64,000 nucleotides of DNA from Streptomyces mashuensis (GCF_014654785.1 NZ_BNBD01000005.1:372001-436000), one strand, 5' to 3'. Shown: positions 26,611-36,158, numbered from the stretch's first letter. The notes: a model not told the origin generated them from the sequence alone. Numbers and translations are program-made.

Positions 26611-27726
26611 TCAGCGGTCCAGCGCCCGCCGCAGCACCGGCGTGACCCGCCGCTCCACCACCACATGCAGCGTCCAGGCCAGCAGCAGCATCACCCCGAT
26701 GGTGAGGGCGAACGTCACGGACGAGGGGATGCCCAGCCCCCGGTGGAGCGCGCCGATCGCGACCCACCCCAGGTGTTCGTGCACCAGGTAGAAGGGGTAC
26801 GTCAGCGCGCCCGCGAACGGCAGCCAGCGCCACCGCGCCCACCGCAGCCGGCCCACCGCCACCAGCGCCACCACCGCGAAGCCGGCCGCGAGCACGGCGA
26901 TGATCACGACGGGGTGGCGGTACGAGAAGTACTGCGGGCCCGGCGGGTGGGCCAGGCCCGCCACCGCGTAGTGCTGGCCCAGCAGGAAGCCGACCGCCAC
27001 GACGCCCCAGCTCAGCGCGTCATGGCCGAAGCGGTGCACCAGGTACAGGCCGATCCCGCCGATGAAGAACGCCGAGTGCTCGGGCATCACCACCACCCGC
27101 AGGAACTCCACGTGCGACGCGGTCGTGATCACCGTCATCAGCGACCACACGGCGCAGAAGAGCACGACACGGTGGCGGGTGGCGCCGGGGAGCACGACGA
27201 ACAGCGCGAAGAGCGCGTAGAAGCGCACCTCGGCCCAGAGCGTCCAGCACACGCCGAGCACGCGCTCCGCGCCCGCCGGCTGCTGGAGCATCGTCAGGTT
27301 CACCAGCGTGTCGCTCGCGGAGACCGTCCTGTACGTCACCCAGGGCAGCGCGAACACCAGCGTGACCAGCGCGATCGCCGCCCAGTACGCGGGGTAGAGG
27401 CGGGCGGCGCGGGAGGCGAAGAAGGAGCGGGCGGAGCGGCCCCAGCCGCTCATGCAGATGACGAAGCCGCTGATGACGAAGAAGATCTGCACCCCGAGGC
27501 AGCCGTAGGCGAACGCCTCCGACAGGTGCGGGAACTCGTGGCGCGGCGAGGCGCCCCAGGCGCGGCTGACGTCGCCGTCGCGGCCCCCGTAATGGTAGAG
27601 CGCGACCATGAGTGCGGCGACGAGCCGCAACCCGTCCAGGGCGACGAGCCGCCCGTGCCGCCCCTTACGGGACTCCCTGCCGGGGGCGGGTTGCCGCGGC
27701 AGGACGACCGGGTCGGTGACGGTCAC
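26611..27726 (-). CDS. Acyltransferase 3 family membrane protein
   Basis: A 371-residue membrane O-acyltransferase. The N-terminal family motif is LVALDGLRLVAALMVALYHY. Next come FFVISGFVICMSGWGRSARSFFASRAARLYPAYW and about ten hydrophobic helices, including FYALFALFVVLPG and TYPFYLVHEHLGW. GTG 27726 overlaps the upstream stop (GTGA), so it belongs to the glycopolymer transcript with the polysialyltransferase-like gene and GT2. It could O-acetylate the sialate-type polymer; this is inference from context. Confidence 0.86.
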   Translation of the reverse strand: MTVTDPVVLPRQPAPGRESRKGRHGRLVALDGLRLVAALMVALYHYGGRDGDVSRAWGASPRHEFPHLSEAFAYGCLGVQIFFVISGFVICMSGWGRSARSFFASRAARLYPAYWAAIALVTLVFALPWVTYRTVSASDTLVNLTMLQQPAGAERVLGVCWTLWAEVRFYALFALFVVLPGATRHRVVLFCAVWSLMTVITTASHVEFLRVVVMPEHSAFFIGGIGLYLVHRFGHDALSWGVVAVGFLLGQHYAVAGLAHPPGPQYFSYRHPVVIIAVLAAGFAVVALVAVGRLRWARWRWLPFAGALTYPFYLVHEHLGWVAIGALHRGLGIPSSVTFALTIGVMLLLAWTLHVVVERRVTPVLRRALDR

Positions 27727-29105
27727 GACGCCACCCCCAGACCGGCGCGCACCCGCCGGTAGGCGGCACGGGCCCGGCGGGCCGCCCGCCGCACCGCGGG
27801 GTGGCGTGGCAGGCGGGCCAGGGGCGCGGGAACGGGCGCGCCCGGCAGGCCCAGCGCGGCGAGCCGGCGCCGCTTGAACCAGCGGCGCGTCCGGGCGGCG
27901 TCCGGGTGCGCGGCCAGGTGCCGCTCGGCGGCGGCCCGCAGGTCGGGCCGCACCTGCGGCTGCATCGTGTACCCGACGGCGGCCAGCAGCCCCGCCACAT
28001 CGGGGACGGGGCCGGGGTCCGGTGGCGGACCGTCGCCCTCCAGCCGGGGCAGCAGTGCGTCGGTGAGGGTGACGGGCACACGGTTGCTGTTCTCGTACGG
28101 GGTGAGCCGCTCCAGCAGCAGATCCGTGCCGCAGGCCGCGACCGGCAGCCCGTAGAGCGCACGGGCGGTGAACAGGGCGGTGGAGAAGCAGGCCACGACC
28201 AGCGCCGGCCGCGCCCGCGCGAACAGCGTCTCGGCCGGTACGGGCGCGTCGGCGACGGTCAGCCGGGCGCCGAGCCGGTCCGCCTCGTCCGCCAGCAGCC
28301 GGCGGAAGCGGGCGGGCGCCGAGGGGTGCGGCTTGAACACCACCTCGCGGTGGCCGCGCGCCACCGCGCCGCGCAGCATCCGCGCGTACAGCGCTTCCTC
28401 CTCCGCGGGCGTGAGGATGTCCAGCGCCGACAGGTACTGGCCGAGCAGCAGGGCGGTGCCCTCGGGGACGGGCGGCAGGGCGGTGGCCGCCGCGTCGGCC
28501 ACCTCGCCGAACACCTTGGTCAGCACGTCGGCGGGCACGGTACGGGCGGGCACGCCGAACTCGCCGAGCAGCAGCGGCCGCAGCCCGGGTACGAGGTCGG
28601 GGTGGAGCAGCTGCGTCACGCGGGTGCCGACCAGCGGGTCGAGTTTCGTGCGGGTGGGGCCGTAGCTCATCAGGCCGTCGGCGTAGGCGTGCAGCGGGGC
28701 GTCGGCGAAGATCCGTGCCACCGCGGAGGCGGGGCTGACCTGCAAGGACTCCAGCACGACCGTGATCTCGTCCGGCGCCTCGGCCGTGCCGAGGCCCCAC
28801 AGCAGCCGCAGGTGGCGCTCCCACAGGGGGGCGTCGTCGGGGCGGGGCGACCAGCCGGAGGGGTGGAAGGGGCGGATGGTGTCGTTCCACGACAGCACCC
28901 CGTCGAAGCGGGCCCGCAGCGCCTCGAAGCCGGGCGCCTCGTCCAGGGCGGGCGTCGTCTCCGGCACGGCCGCGGTGTTGGCGACGACCAGCAGTCGCCG
29001 GTCGGCGGCCGGCAGCAGCCCGGCGTCGAGGGCGGCGGCCAGGGTCACGGCGCCGTAGAACGTGGAGGCGAGCAGCAGCTGTGTACGGCGGCGGACGGTC
29101 GTCAT
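27723..29105 (-). CDS. Polysialyltransferase-like glycosyltransferase
   Basis: A 460-residue cytoplasmic protein. ATG 29105 (MTTVRRRTQLLLASTFYGA) is chosen because it overlaps the GT2 stop (ATGA) and the fold begins there. Motifs resembling bacterial alpha-2,8-polysialyltransferases are EVVFKPHPSAPARF (an HP motif) and VACFSTALFTARALYGLP (an S-[ST]-type motif) in the C-terminal half, with the LLASTFYGAVTLAA N-terminus. The C-terminal 80 residues are very basic, suggesting membrane or polymer contact. It likely extends a sialate or Kdn-containing cell-wall polymer together with the neighbouring NeuA-NeuB protein. Confidence 0.72.
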   Translation of the reverse strand: MTTVRRRTQLLLASTFYGAVTLAAALDAGLLPAADRRLLVVANTAAVPETTPALDEAPGFEALRARFDGVLSWNDTIRPFHPSGWSPRPDDAPLWERHLRLLWGLGTAEAPDEITVVLESLQVSPASAVARIFADAPLHAYADGLMSYGPTRTKLDPLVGTRVTQLLHPDLVPGLRPLLLGEFGVPARTVPADVLTKVFGEVADAAATALPPVPEGTALLLGQYLSALDILTPAEEEALYARMLRGAVARGHREVVFKPHPSAPARFRRLLADEADRLGARLTVADAPVPAETLFARARPALVVACFSTALFTARALYGLPVAACGTDLLLERLTPYENSNRVPVTLTDALLPRLEGDGPPPDPGPVPDVAGLLAAVGYTMQPQVRPDLRAAAERHLAAHPDAARTRRWFKRRRLAALGLPGAPVPAPLARLPRHPAVRRAARRARAAYRRVRAGLGVAS

Positions 29106-30172
29106 CGGGCGGCCACCCCCGCCGGAGCGGCCGGGGCGGGGCGTGCGGCCGGGTGCCGGGCCGGGCGGGGGAACCGGCGGCGCAGGGCACGCAGCCGGGC
29201 GGCGCGGTCGGCGTCCATGGAATTCAGCGCGTCCTCCACGAGCGGCCGCGGAAGACGCCGCAAGGCGTCCGCGCTCATCGACCGGAGCATTTTCGCGACC
29301 GCCGGTTCGAATCTTTTCCCGCCTTCCGCATGCGCATCCCCCTTTCCGCCCTGCGCATGGGAAAGATGGTGCGCAATGATGGCGCAATACGTGCGGACGG
29401 CTTTCGGCAGAAATGCGGCCGCATCACGGTCGGCGGCCGTTTCCTCGATCACCTGGTCGAACGCGCGGAGGAAATCCAGCTGCCGGATGTCACCGATCTG
29501 CGTGAGCGACGTGGCGACACCGCGCCGGTAGAAAACGCCGAGCAGGCCGACGGCGGCGAAGGATTCCGCCTCGCGGTGCAGCCGCCAGATCCACGGCCGG
29601 TCCTCGGCGGTGCGCAGCCCGGGCCGGAAGTGCAGCAGCCCGCGGTCGAGGAGCCGGCGGTGGTAGACGCCCGCCCAGGCGTACGCGTAGTCGACGGAGG
29701 TCGGCCGGCCGGCCGGCAGGATCGCCGCGCGCGGGTCGAGCGCCACGCCGCGCGGGCCCACGGGCGCGCGCTGCACGGTCCGGACACGGCCGGTGCACTG
29801 CACGTGGTCGGTGCGGACGAAGTCCACGCCCAGCGCCTCGGCGGCCGCCACCAGCCGGGCCAGGTGCCCGGGGGCGAGCCAGTCGTCGCCGTCGAGGAAT
29901 GTGACGAACGTGCCGCGGGCCGCGTCCAGGCCGGTGTTGCGGGCGGTGGCCAGGCCCTGGTTCGCGTCGTGCCGGAGCACCCGCACGCTGCCGGGCAGGT
30001 CCTGCGCCTCCCGCTCGGCCCGCGCGAGGACCTCGGGCGTGCCGTCCGTCGACGCGTCGTCGACGAGCAGGAATTCGAAATCCTCGCGTGCGTTCGCCCG
30101 GAGGGAGCGCAGCGCGTCCGGCGCGTACGGCTCCACATTGAAGAAGGGCACGATGACCGAGAGTGTGACCAC
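29102..30172 (-). CDS. Family 2 glycosyltransferase
   Basis: A 356-residue inverting GT-A enzyme. The N-terminus is LSVIVPFFNVEPYAPDALRSL, with the nucleotide site at EFLLVDDASTDGTPE, the ANQGLATARNTGLDAARG loop and the DXD-like FLDGDDWLAP. The acceptor part includes AEDRPWIWRLH, which supplies the ED base motif. A basic, Pro-rich tail ends the protein. GTG 30172 has no ribosome site but lies 6 bases after a TACCGT hexamer, so the message may be leaderless. It is the first gene of the minus-strand half of the glycopolymer locus; it probably adds the sugar alternating with the sialate. Confidence 0.86.
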   Translation of the reverse strand: MVTLSVIVPFFNVEPYAPDALRSLRANAREDFEFLLVDDASTDGTPEVLARAEREAQDLPGSVRVLRHDANQGLATARNTGLDAARGTFVTFLDGDDWLAPGHLARLVAAAEALGVDFVRTDHVQCTGRVRTVQRAPVGPRGVALDPRAAILPAGRPTSVDYAYAWAGVYHRRLLDRGLLHFRPGLRTAEDRPWIWRLHREAESFAAVGLLGVFYRRGVATSLTQIGDIRQLDFLRAFDQVIEETAADRDAAAFLPKAVRTYCAIIAHHLSHAQGGKGDAHAEGGKRFEPAVAKMLRSMSADALRRLPRPLVEDALNSMDADRAARLRALRRRFPRPARHPAARPAPAAPAGVAAR

Positions 30173-30227
30173 GGAAGGACGGTAGGCCGATCGCCGGCAT
30201 TCGGTCCGACAGCGGACGGAAGACGGG

Positions 30228-30302
30228 GTGAACGGCGCACGGCGAATCGATGAACCGCCTGCTCCGGAAGGGCGGTTCGCCGTGCGTCGACGCGCTGTTC
30301 AC
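30228..30302. repeat. Nested inverted repeats in a divergent promoter region
   Basis: Three nested inverted repeats: GTGAAC/GTTCAC (30228-30233, 30297-30302), GCACGGCGAA/TTCGCCGTGC (30237-30246, 30276-30285) and AACCGCC/GGCGGTT (30253-30259, 30271-30277). They lie between the divergent GT2 and DUF6716-like genes and could be an operator array or a cruciform element. Confidence 0.7.
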
Positions 30303-30358
30303 TGCTTGTTGAAGTGCCGTTGGGCGGCCAACCGGAATCCATTCCTATCGTCATCTCC

Positions 30359-31729
30359 GTGCCCTCTCCTGCCGATTCCCCGGCCGCCCCGGCTTTCCCG
30401 GACGCCCCGCCGTCCGCATGGCGCGTCGCCGTGCTCGCGGATTCGGACACCCGGTGGAAATGGGGGGCGACCTGCGCCCGCCGGCTGGCCCCCGGGGCCC
30501 GCGTCGACGGCTTCCTGCTGCGCGGCCGCGCCACCCCCACGGCCCGCCAGCTCGCCGAGGCCGGCGTACGGGCCGAGGCCCTGCGCGAGGTCACCGGCCC
30601 CGGCTTCGCGGCGGCCGCCGGCCGCGACCGGTACGACGTGGTGGTGCTCGCCTGCGTCGGCGGCGGCGTGCAGGCCATGCTGCACGCCCTGGCCCACGCC
30701 TGGGCGGGCGCCCCGCTGCGGCCCGTCGTCGTCACCGGCTACGTCGGCGTCGTCTACGAGAAGCTCGCCGACGGGCTGCTGCTCCGGCACGGCGCCGACG
30801 TCCTCCTCGCCAACTCGCCCCACGACGTGGAGCGCTTCCGCGCCGTCCTGGAGGGCGCCGGAGCGGATGCGGGCGGGGTGACGCCGTGCGCGTTGCCGTT
30901 CCTCGACGGCGACGGGTACGGCGGGGCGCCGCCACCCGCCGAAGGCCGCCCGTACACCGTCGTGTTCGCCACGCAGCCGTCGGTCCCGGCGGGCCGGGAG
31001 GAGCGGCTCTACCTGCTGGAACGAGCCGCCGCCCATGCCCGGCGGCACCCGGGCCGGCAGGTCGTCGTCAAGCTCCGCAGCCGGCCCGGCGAGCACACCA
31101 CGCACATCGAGGAACTCCCGTACCAGAAGCTCGCCGCCCGCATCCCCGGTGGACTGCCCGCCAACTGCCGCCTCGCGTACGGGAACATGGGCGAGCTGCT
31201 GGACCGCACCGACCTGCTCGTCACCGTCAGCTCCACCGCCGCCCTGGAGGCCCTGCACCGCGGCATCCCCACGGCCGTCCTCACCGACCTCGGCATCCGC
31301 GAGGCCCTCGGCAACCACCACTTCCTCGGCTCCGGCTGCCTCGCCTCCTGGGACCAGCTCGACGCCGGGCACCGGCCGCAGCCGGACCCCGGGTGGACGG
31401 CCCGGCAGGGCGTCACCAGGCGCGCCGCCCGGGGCGCGTTCGACGTCGCGCGCATCCGTCTCGCCGCGCTCGTCGGGACCCGTACGGGGCTGCCACCGCT
31501 CGCCCCCTACTACACCGCCGCCACCGCCCCCGGGTACCTGCCCGGCATCCTCGCCCGGTACGGCTTCGACCCCCAGGGGCGGCCCCTTCCGGGGCGCGCG
31601 GCCCCCGCGGAGGAAGGCAGTGCGCTGCGGCGCGCCGCGCGCGGGGCCCTGCGCGACGCCGCGCGCGGCGTGTACCGGCACGCGGTGCAGCGCGTCGCAC
31701 CCGCGGTGCGCCGGCTGGGGGAGCTGTGA
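30359..31729 (+). CDS. Putative glycosyltransferase (DUF6716-like) of the sialate polymer locus
   Basis: About 456 residues. The N-terminal half has Rossmann-like strands (WRVAVLADSDTRWKWG, YDVVVLACVGGGVQAML, LRPVVVTGYVGVVYEKL) and the C-terminal half has a second domain (YTVVFATQPSVPAG, QVVVKLRSRPGEHTTHIE, LLVTVSSTAALEAL). This two-domain layout and the SSTAA motif suggest a GT-B or polysialyltransferase-type enzyme. GTG 30359 is preceded by TATCGT 7 bases upstream and may begin a leaderless message; GTG 30314 is possible. It overlaps the NeuA-NeuB gene by GTGA. Its role in the polymer is inferred from context; I recall the family as DUF6716. Confidence 0.65.
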   Translation: MPSPADSPAAPAFPDAPPSAWRVAVLADSDTRWKWGATCARRLAPGARVDGFLLRGRATPTARQLAEAGVRAEALREVTGPGFAAAAGRDRYDVVVLACVGGGVQAMLHALAHAWAGAPLRPVVVTGYVGVVYEKLADGLLLRHGADVLLANSPHDVERFRAVLEGAGADAGGVTPCALPFLDGDGYGGAPPPAEGRPYTVVFATQPSVPAGREERLYLLERAAAHARRHPGRQVVVKLRSRPGEHTTHIEELPYQKLAARIPGGLPANCRLAYGNMGELLDRTDLLVTVSSTAALEALHRGIPTAVLTDLGIREALGNHHFLGSGCLASWDQLDAGHRPQPDPGWTARQGVTRRAARGAFDVARIRLAALVGTRTGLPPLAPYYTAATAPGYLPGILARYGFDPQGRPLPGRAAPAEEGSALRRAARGALRDAARGVYRHAVQRVAPAVRRLGEL

Positions 31730-33378
31730 GCGGGCGCCGGACCCCCGTGGTCCTCGCCGTCGTCCCCGCCCGGGGCGGCTCCAAGGGCGTCCCCGGCAAG
31801 AACGTCGCCCCCGTGGGGGGCGTGCCGCTGGTGGCCCGCGCCGTACGGGCCTGCCGGGCGGCCGGCCGCGTCACGGATGTGGTGGTGAGCACGGATGATC
31901 CGGGCGTGGCTGCGGTGGCCCGGGCCGCCGGGGCCGTGGTGGTGGACCGGCCGGCCGCGCTCGCCGGTGACGCTGCGCGCAGTGAAGGGGCGGTGTTGCA
32001 TGCGCTCGACGTGTACGAGGGGCAGACCGGGGCCCGCGTCGACACGGTGCTGCTGGTGCAGTGCACGAGCCCGTTCCTGACCGCCGACGAGGTCGACGGC
32101 GTCGCCGCCGCCGTTGCCGGGGGCGGGGCGGATTGCGCGCTGACCGTGGCGCCGTTCCACGGGTTCGTGTGGCGGGACGGGGAGGCGGCGGCCGGCGTCA
32201 ACCACGACCCCGCCCACCGCCCCCGGCGCCAGGACCGCACCCCCGAGTTCCTCGAGACCGGCGCCGCCTACGCCATGCGGGCCGAGGGATTCCGTACGGC
32301 CCGGCACCGGTTCTTCGGGCGGATCGCCCTCGTGGCCACCGATCCCGCCCGCGTGCTGGAGATCGACGACCCGCACGACCTCGACCGGGCCCGTCTCCTC
32401 GCCCCCCTCCTCGACGTCCCCGTACCCCCGCCCCTGTCCCTGTCCCCTCCCGTGAAGGAACCGCCTCGTATGAGCCTCCGTACCCGTCTCCTCGGGGACC
32501 GGCCCGTCGGTCCCGGGCACCCCGTCTTCGTCACCGGCGAGATCGGCATCAACCACAACGGCGACCTCGGCACGGCCCTCGCGCTGATCGACGCCGCCGC
32601 CGACGCCGGCTGCGACGCCGTGAAGTTCCAGAAGCGCACCCCCGAGGTGTGCACCCCGCGTGACCAGTGGGACGTGGAACGCGACACGCCGTGGGGCCGG
32701 ATGACGTACATCGACTACCGGCACCGCGTCGAGTTCGGCGAGGACGAGTACCGGGCGATCGACGCGCACTGCCGCGAGCGCGGCATCGCCTGGTTCGCCT
32801 CGCCCTGGGACGTCGAGTCCGTGGCCTTCCTGGAGAAGTTCGCCCCGCCCGCGCACAAGGTCGCCTCCGCCTGCCTCACCGACGACGAGCTGTTGCGCGC
32901 CCTGCGCGCGACCGGCCGCACCGTCGTGCTGTCCACCGGCATGTCGACGCCCCGGCAGATCCGGCACGCCGTCGAGGTCCTCGGCAGCGGGAACGTCGTG
33001 CTCTGCCACGCCACCTCCACCTACCCGGCCCGCGCCGCCGAGCTCAACCTGCGCGTCATCGGCACCCTGATGGCCGAGTACCCCAACGTCCCCATCGGCT
33101 ACTCCGGCCACGAGACCGGTCTCCAGACCACCCTCGCCGCCGTCGCCCTCGGCGCGTCCTTCGTCGAGCGCCACATCACCCTCGACCGCGCCATGTGGGG
33201 CTCCGACCAGGCCGCTTCCGTCGAACCGGGCGGCCTCCAGCGCCTCGTCCGCGACATCCGCGTGGTCGAGGAGGCCCTCGGGGACGGGGTGAAGCGGGTG
33301 TACGACAGCGAGCTCGCCCCCATGCGCAAACTGCGCCGCGTCCCCGGCACCGGCGACCGCGAAGCCGTCGCGGTCTGA
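31726..33378 (+). CDS. Fused CMP-sialate synthetase / sialate synthase (NeuA-NeuB)
   Basis: A continuous 550-residue frame with two enzymes. Residues 1-230 are an acylneuraminate cytidylyltransferase: VVPARGGSKGVPGKN, VQCTSPF, ETGAAYAM and LEIDDPHDLDRARLL. After a Pro-rich linker (PVPPPLSLSPPVKEPPR), residues about 249-550 are NeuB: TGEIGINHNGDLGTAL, DAVKFQKRTPEVC, WFASPWDVESVAFL, STGMSTPRQI, LCHATSTYPA, IGYSGHETGLQ, VERHITLDRAMWGSDQAAS. The NeuB part lacks the C-terminal antifreeze-like SAF domain. An internal ATG at 32470 with GAAGGA upstream could give NeuB alone (302 aa). Products would be a Neu/Kdn-type nonulosonate and its CMP donor. GTG 31726 overlaps the previous stop. Confidence 0.87.
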   Translation: MSGRRTPVVLAVVPARGGSKGVPGKNVAPVGGVPLVARAVRACRAAGRVTDVVVSTDDPGVAAVARAAGAVVVDRPAALAGDAARSEGAVLHALDVYEGQTGARVDTVLLVQCTSPFLTADEVDGVAAAVAGGGADCALTVAPFHGFVWRDGEAAAGVNHDPAHRPRRQDRTPEFLETGAAYAMRAEGFRTARHRFFGRIALVATDPARVLEIDDPHDLDRARLLAPLLDVPVPPPLSLSPPVKEPPRMSLRTRLLGDRPVGPGHPVFVTGEIGINHNGDLGTALALIDAAADAGCDAVKFQKRTPEVCTPRDQWDVERDTPWGRMTYIDYRHRVEFGEDEYRAIDAHCRERGIAWFASPWDVESVAFLEKFAPPAHKVASACLTDDELLRALRATGRTVVLSTGMSTPRQIRHAVEVLGSGNVVLCHATSTYPARAAELNLRVIGTLMAEYPNVPIGYSGHETGLQTTLAAVALGASFVERHITLDRAMWGSDQAASVEPGGLQRLVRDIRVVEEALGDGVKRVYDSELAPMRKLRRVPGTGDREAVAV

Positions 33379-33394
33379 CGGCCCCGGACGCCCG

Positions 33395-34573
33395 GTGACC
33401 ACGACCACAGCACCCGCCGCCGCCACCGCCCCCGTCCTCGCCTTCGTCGAGAGCCCGGTGCAACTGCTCAACGTCCTCGAATGGGCCCACCGCACCGCGC
33501 ACCCCGCCCCGCCGCGCCCCCACGCGCTGCGCCCGTTGTGCGACGGCGTGCCCCGTCAGCCGGCGCAGCGCGACCTCACCCCGCTCGCCGGCGACCTCCT
33601 CGTCGTCGTCCTCGCGCCCCGCGACCCCATGACGCGCGGTCAGCTCCGCCGGATGGCCGAACTGGCCCGCGACCTGGGACACCGGGTGCGCTGGGAGGAG
33701 GCGCGGGGCGGGCCCGGCGCGCCGCTCGCCACCGTGCGCGGCCTCGCGGGGCCGCTGCGCGCGGCCGCACGGCTGGTCGTGGGCGATCCCTTCTCCCGCT
33801 ACGTGCAGCTGCTGCTCGCCCTGGTCAGGACGCGTGACGTGGTCGTGGTCGACGACGGCACGGCCACCCTGGAGTACGCCGCCCAACTGGCGCGGGGCGA
33901 GCGCCTCGTGCGCTGGCACCGCAGCGGCGGCGGCCGGGGGGCGCGCGAGCTGGCCTTCGCGCCGTTCGCCGCGGCGGCGCGGCGCAAGCTGGGTCCGGGG
34001 CGCCACCGGAGGGTGGAGCTGTTCACCGCGATGCCCGTGCAGCCCCCACCCGGGGTGACGGTCACGGCCAACGACTTCGCGTGGACCCGGTCCACGTACG
34101 GCCCGCCCCGCCTCACCCGTGGCACCGACCTCGTGGGCACCTCGCTCGTGGAGACCGGCGTGGTCGACGCCGGACGCTACCTCGCCGCCGTCGCCGCGCT
34201 GGCCCGCGCCCACGGCGCCACCCGCTACTTCGCCCACCGCCGCGAGGACACCGACAAGCTGCGCCGGATATCCACCGGCCTCGGCCTGGAGGTCGTCCGG
34301 CCCGAGCTGCCGCTGGAGCTGGTGGCCCGGCGCGGCCCCATCGGGCGCACCGTCCTCAGCTTCCCCTCCACCGTCGTGCACACCCTGCCGCTGGCCCTGG
34401 CCGGCACCGGCGTGTCCGTCGCCGTCTGCGACATCGACCCCGCCTGGCTCACCGAACACGCCTCGCCCCGCGCGCACGGCTTCCTCTCCGGCGTCACGGC
34501 AGCCGCACGCGCCGCACACAGGATGCCCCGCCCCTCCGTTCCGGCGCCCCGGACCGGCGAAGCTACGCCGTAA
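33395..34573 (+). CDS. Putative sialyl-type glycosyltransferase (GT52-like)
   Basis: A 392-residue soluble protein, 16 bases after NeuB. It starts VLAFVESPVQLLNVLEW, resembling the SP-x-Q motif that opens bacterial GT52/polysialyltransferase-type enzymes. Further features are VVVVDDGTATLEYA, TRYFAHRREDTDKLRRI (HRRED) and FPSTVVHTLPLALA (an S-T motif before a helix). This suggests CMP-sialate-dependent transfer onto the cell-wall polymer. The family call is moderate. GTG 33395 is used; no strong ribosome site is seen, coupling to NeuB being likely. Confidence 0.6.
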   Translation: MTTTTAPAAATAPVLAFVESPVQLLNVLEWAHRTAHPAPPRPHALRPLCDGVPRQPAQRDLTPLAGDLLVVVLAPRDPMTRGQLRRMAELARDLGHRVRWEEARGGPGAPLATVRGLAGPLRAAARLVVGDPFSRYVQLLLALVRTRDVVVVDDGTATLEYAAQLARGERLVRWHRSGGGRGARELAFAPFAAAARRKLGPGRHRRVELFTAMPVQPPPGVTVTANDFAWTRSTYGPPRLTRGTDLVGTSLVETGVVDAGRYLAAVAALARAHGATRYFAHRREDTDKLRRISTGLGLEVVRPELPLELVARRGPIGRTVLSFPSTVVHTLPLALAGTGVSVAVCDIDPAWLTEHASPRAHGFLSGVTAAARAAHRMPRPSVPAPRTGEATP

Positions 34574-34667
34574 ATACGGGTCATACCCCTCGGCACACCC
34601 ATCCATGCGGCTGAACTTTTCTTGATTGAGGGACAGTTGCCCCATTCGGGGCTCTAATCTACGCAGG

Positions 34668-35918
34668 GTGAATCACCTGATGCCCTGCGAAGCCGACCCC
34701 GCAACCGCCGACGGCGCCCTGCCCGGCCTGGTCCCGCCCGGGCTGCGGAGCGAACTCGTCGCGTTCCGCCGGGACTTGCACATGCACCCGGAGCTTGGCA
34801 ACCGCGAGTTCCGGACCACCGCGGCGGTCCGGGCGAGGCTGGAGAAGGCCGGGCTCAGACCACGCACCCTGGCCGGCGGCACGGGGCTGATCTGTGACAT
34901 CGGCCGGGACGGGGCCTCGTACGCCTCCGCCGGCCGCCCGGTCCTGGCCCTGCGCGCCGATCTGGACGCACTGCCCATCCCGGACACCAAGACCGTTCCC
35001 TACCGTTCCACCGTCCCCAAGATGGCCCACGCCTGCGGCCACGACGTGCACACCACCGTCGTGCTGGGCGCCGGGCTGGTGCTGGCCGGGCTGGCCGAGG
35101 AGGGGCTGCTGCCCAACCCCGTGCGGCTCGTCTTCCAGCCCGCCGAGGAGGTGCTGCCCGGCGGCGCCCTCGACACCATCGCGAACGGCGCGCTGGAGGG
35201 CGCCGGCCGCATCCTGGCCGTGCACTGCGACCCGAAGGTGGAAGTCGGCCGGATCGGGCTGCGCGCGGGGGCCATCACCTCCGCCTGCGACCGGCTGGAA
35301 GTCGCCCTCACCGGCAACGGCGGCCACACCGCCCGCCCCCACCTCACCACCGATCTGGTCACCGCCGCCGCCCGGGTGGCCGTCGACGTGCCCGCCACGC
35401 TCGCCCGGAGGGTCGACGCCCGTTCGGGGCTCTCCGTCACCTGGGGCCGGCTGGAGACCGGGCACGCCTGCAACGTCATCCCGCAGCGCGCCGAGGTCGC
35501 CGGCACGGTCCGCTGCCTGGACCTGCGCACCTGGCGGGAGGCGCCCGACCTGGTGCACGCCGCGGTCGACGAGGTCGCCACCCTGCACCGCGCGAAGTCG
35601 GAGATCACCTACGTCCGTGGCGTCCCGCCGGTGGTCAACGACACCGAGACCACCGCCCTGCTGCGCAGCGCCATGACGGCCCGGCGCGGCCGGTACGCGG
35701 TGGAGGACACCGAGCAGAGCCTGGGCGGCGAGGACTTCTCCTGGTACCTGGAGCACGTGCCCGGCGCGATGGCCCGGCTGGGCGTCCGCCCGGTGGGCGA
35801 CACCACCCCCCGTGACCTGCACTGCGGCGACTTCGACGTGGACGAGGGCGCCATCGAGGTGGGCGTCGAGCTGTTCACGGCGGCGGCGCTGCTCGACGGC
35901 GGGGCCCGGATGCCGTAG
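34668..35918 (+). CDS. M20-family amidohydrolase
   Basis: A 416-residue zinc-type amidohydrolase of the aminoacylase / hippurate hydrolase / indole-acetyl-amino-acid hydrolase group. Metal-site motifs are RRDLHMHPELGN, MAHACGHDVHTT, VFQPAEEVLPGG, LAVHCDPKVE and the late GGEDFSWYLEHVPG. The dimerisation domain lies near 190-300 (LEVALTGNGGHTARPH). GTG 34668 sits 7 bases after a TAATCT hexamer and may start a leaderless message; ATG 34680 is the other choice. It precedes the nucleoside uptake operon but is separated from it by 240 bp. Confidence 0.88.
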   Translation: MNHLMPCEADPATADGALPGLVPPGLRSELVAFRRDLHMHPELGNREFRTTAAVRARLEKAGLRPRTLAGGTGLICDIGRDGASYASAGRPVLALRADLDALPIPDTKTVPYRSTVPKMAHACGHDVHTTVVLGAGLVLAGLAEEGLLPNPVRLVFQPAEEVLPGGALDTIANGALEGAGRILAVHCDPKVEVGRIGLRAGAITSACDRLEVALTGNGGHTARPHLTTDLVTAAARVAVDVPATLARRVDARSGLSVTWGRLETGHACNVIPQRAEVAGTVRCLDLRTWREAPDLVHAAVDEVATLHRAKSEITYVRGVPPVVNDTETTALLRSAMTARRGRYAVEDTEQSLGGEDFSWYLEHVPGAMARLGVRPVGDTTPRDLHCGDFDVDEGAIEVGVELFTAAALLDGGARMP

Positions 35919-36158
35919 AAGCTCGCGCAGACCCCTTGTAGACCCGTACGAAATTGGGTAAGGGCCGTTCCCGGCTTGTGCCCCTGGCGCGGCCCATTCC
36001 ACCGGATCGGATACCGGTCAAACCCGTCAAGACCGGATCAAGCCTGGTTCGCGACGAATCGATAACGGCTTACAGCTACCCCTTTTATCTGCATCTACGC
36101 GCGTTACGATCCCCCGTGAACCAGCGCCAATGGAGGCGCTTCGAGTGAAGGGGCCCTC

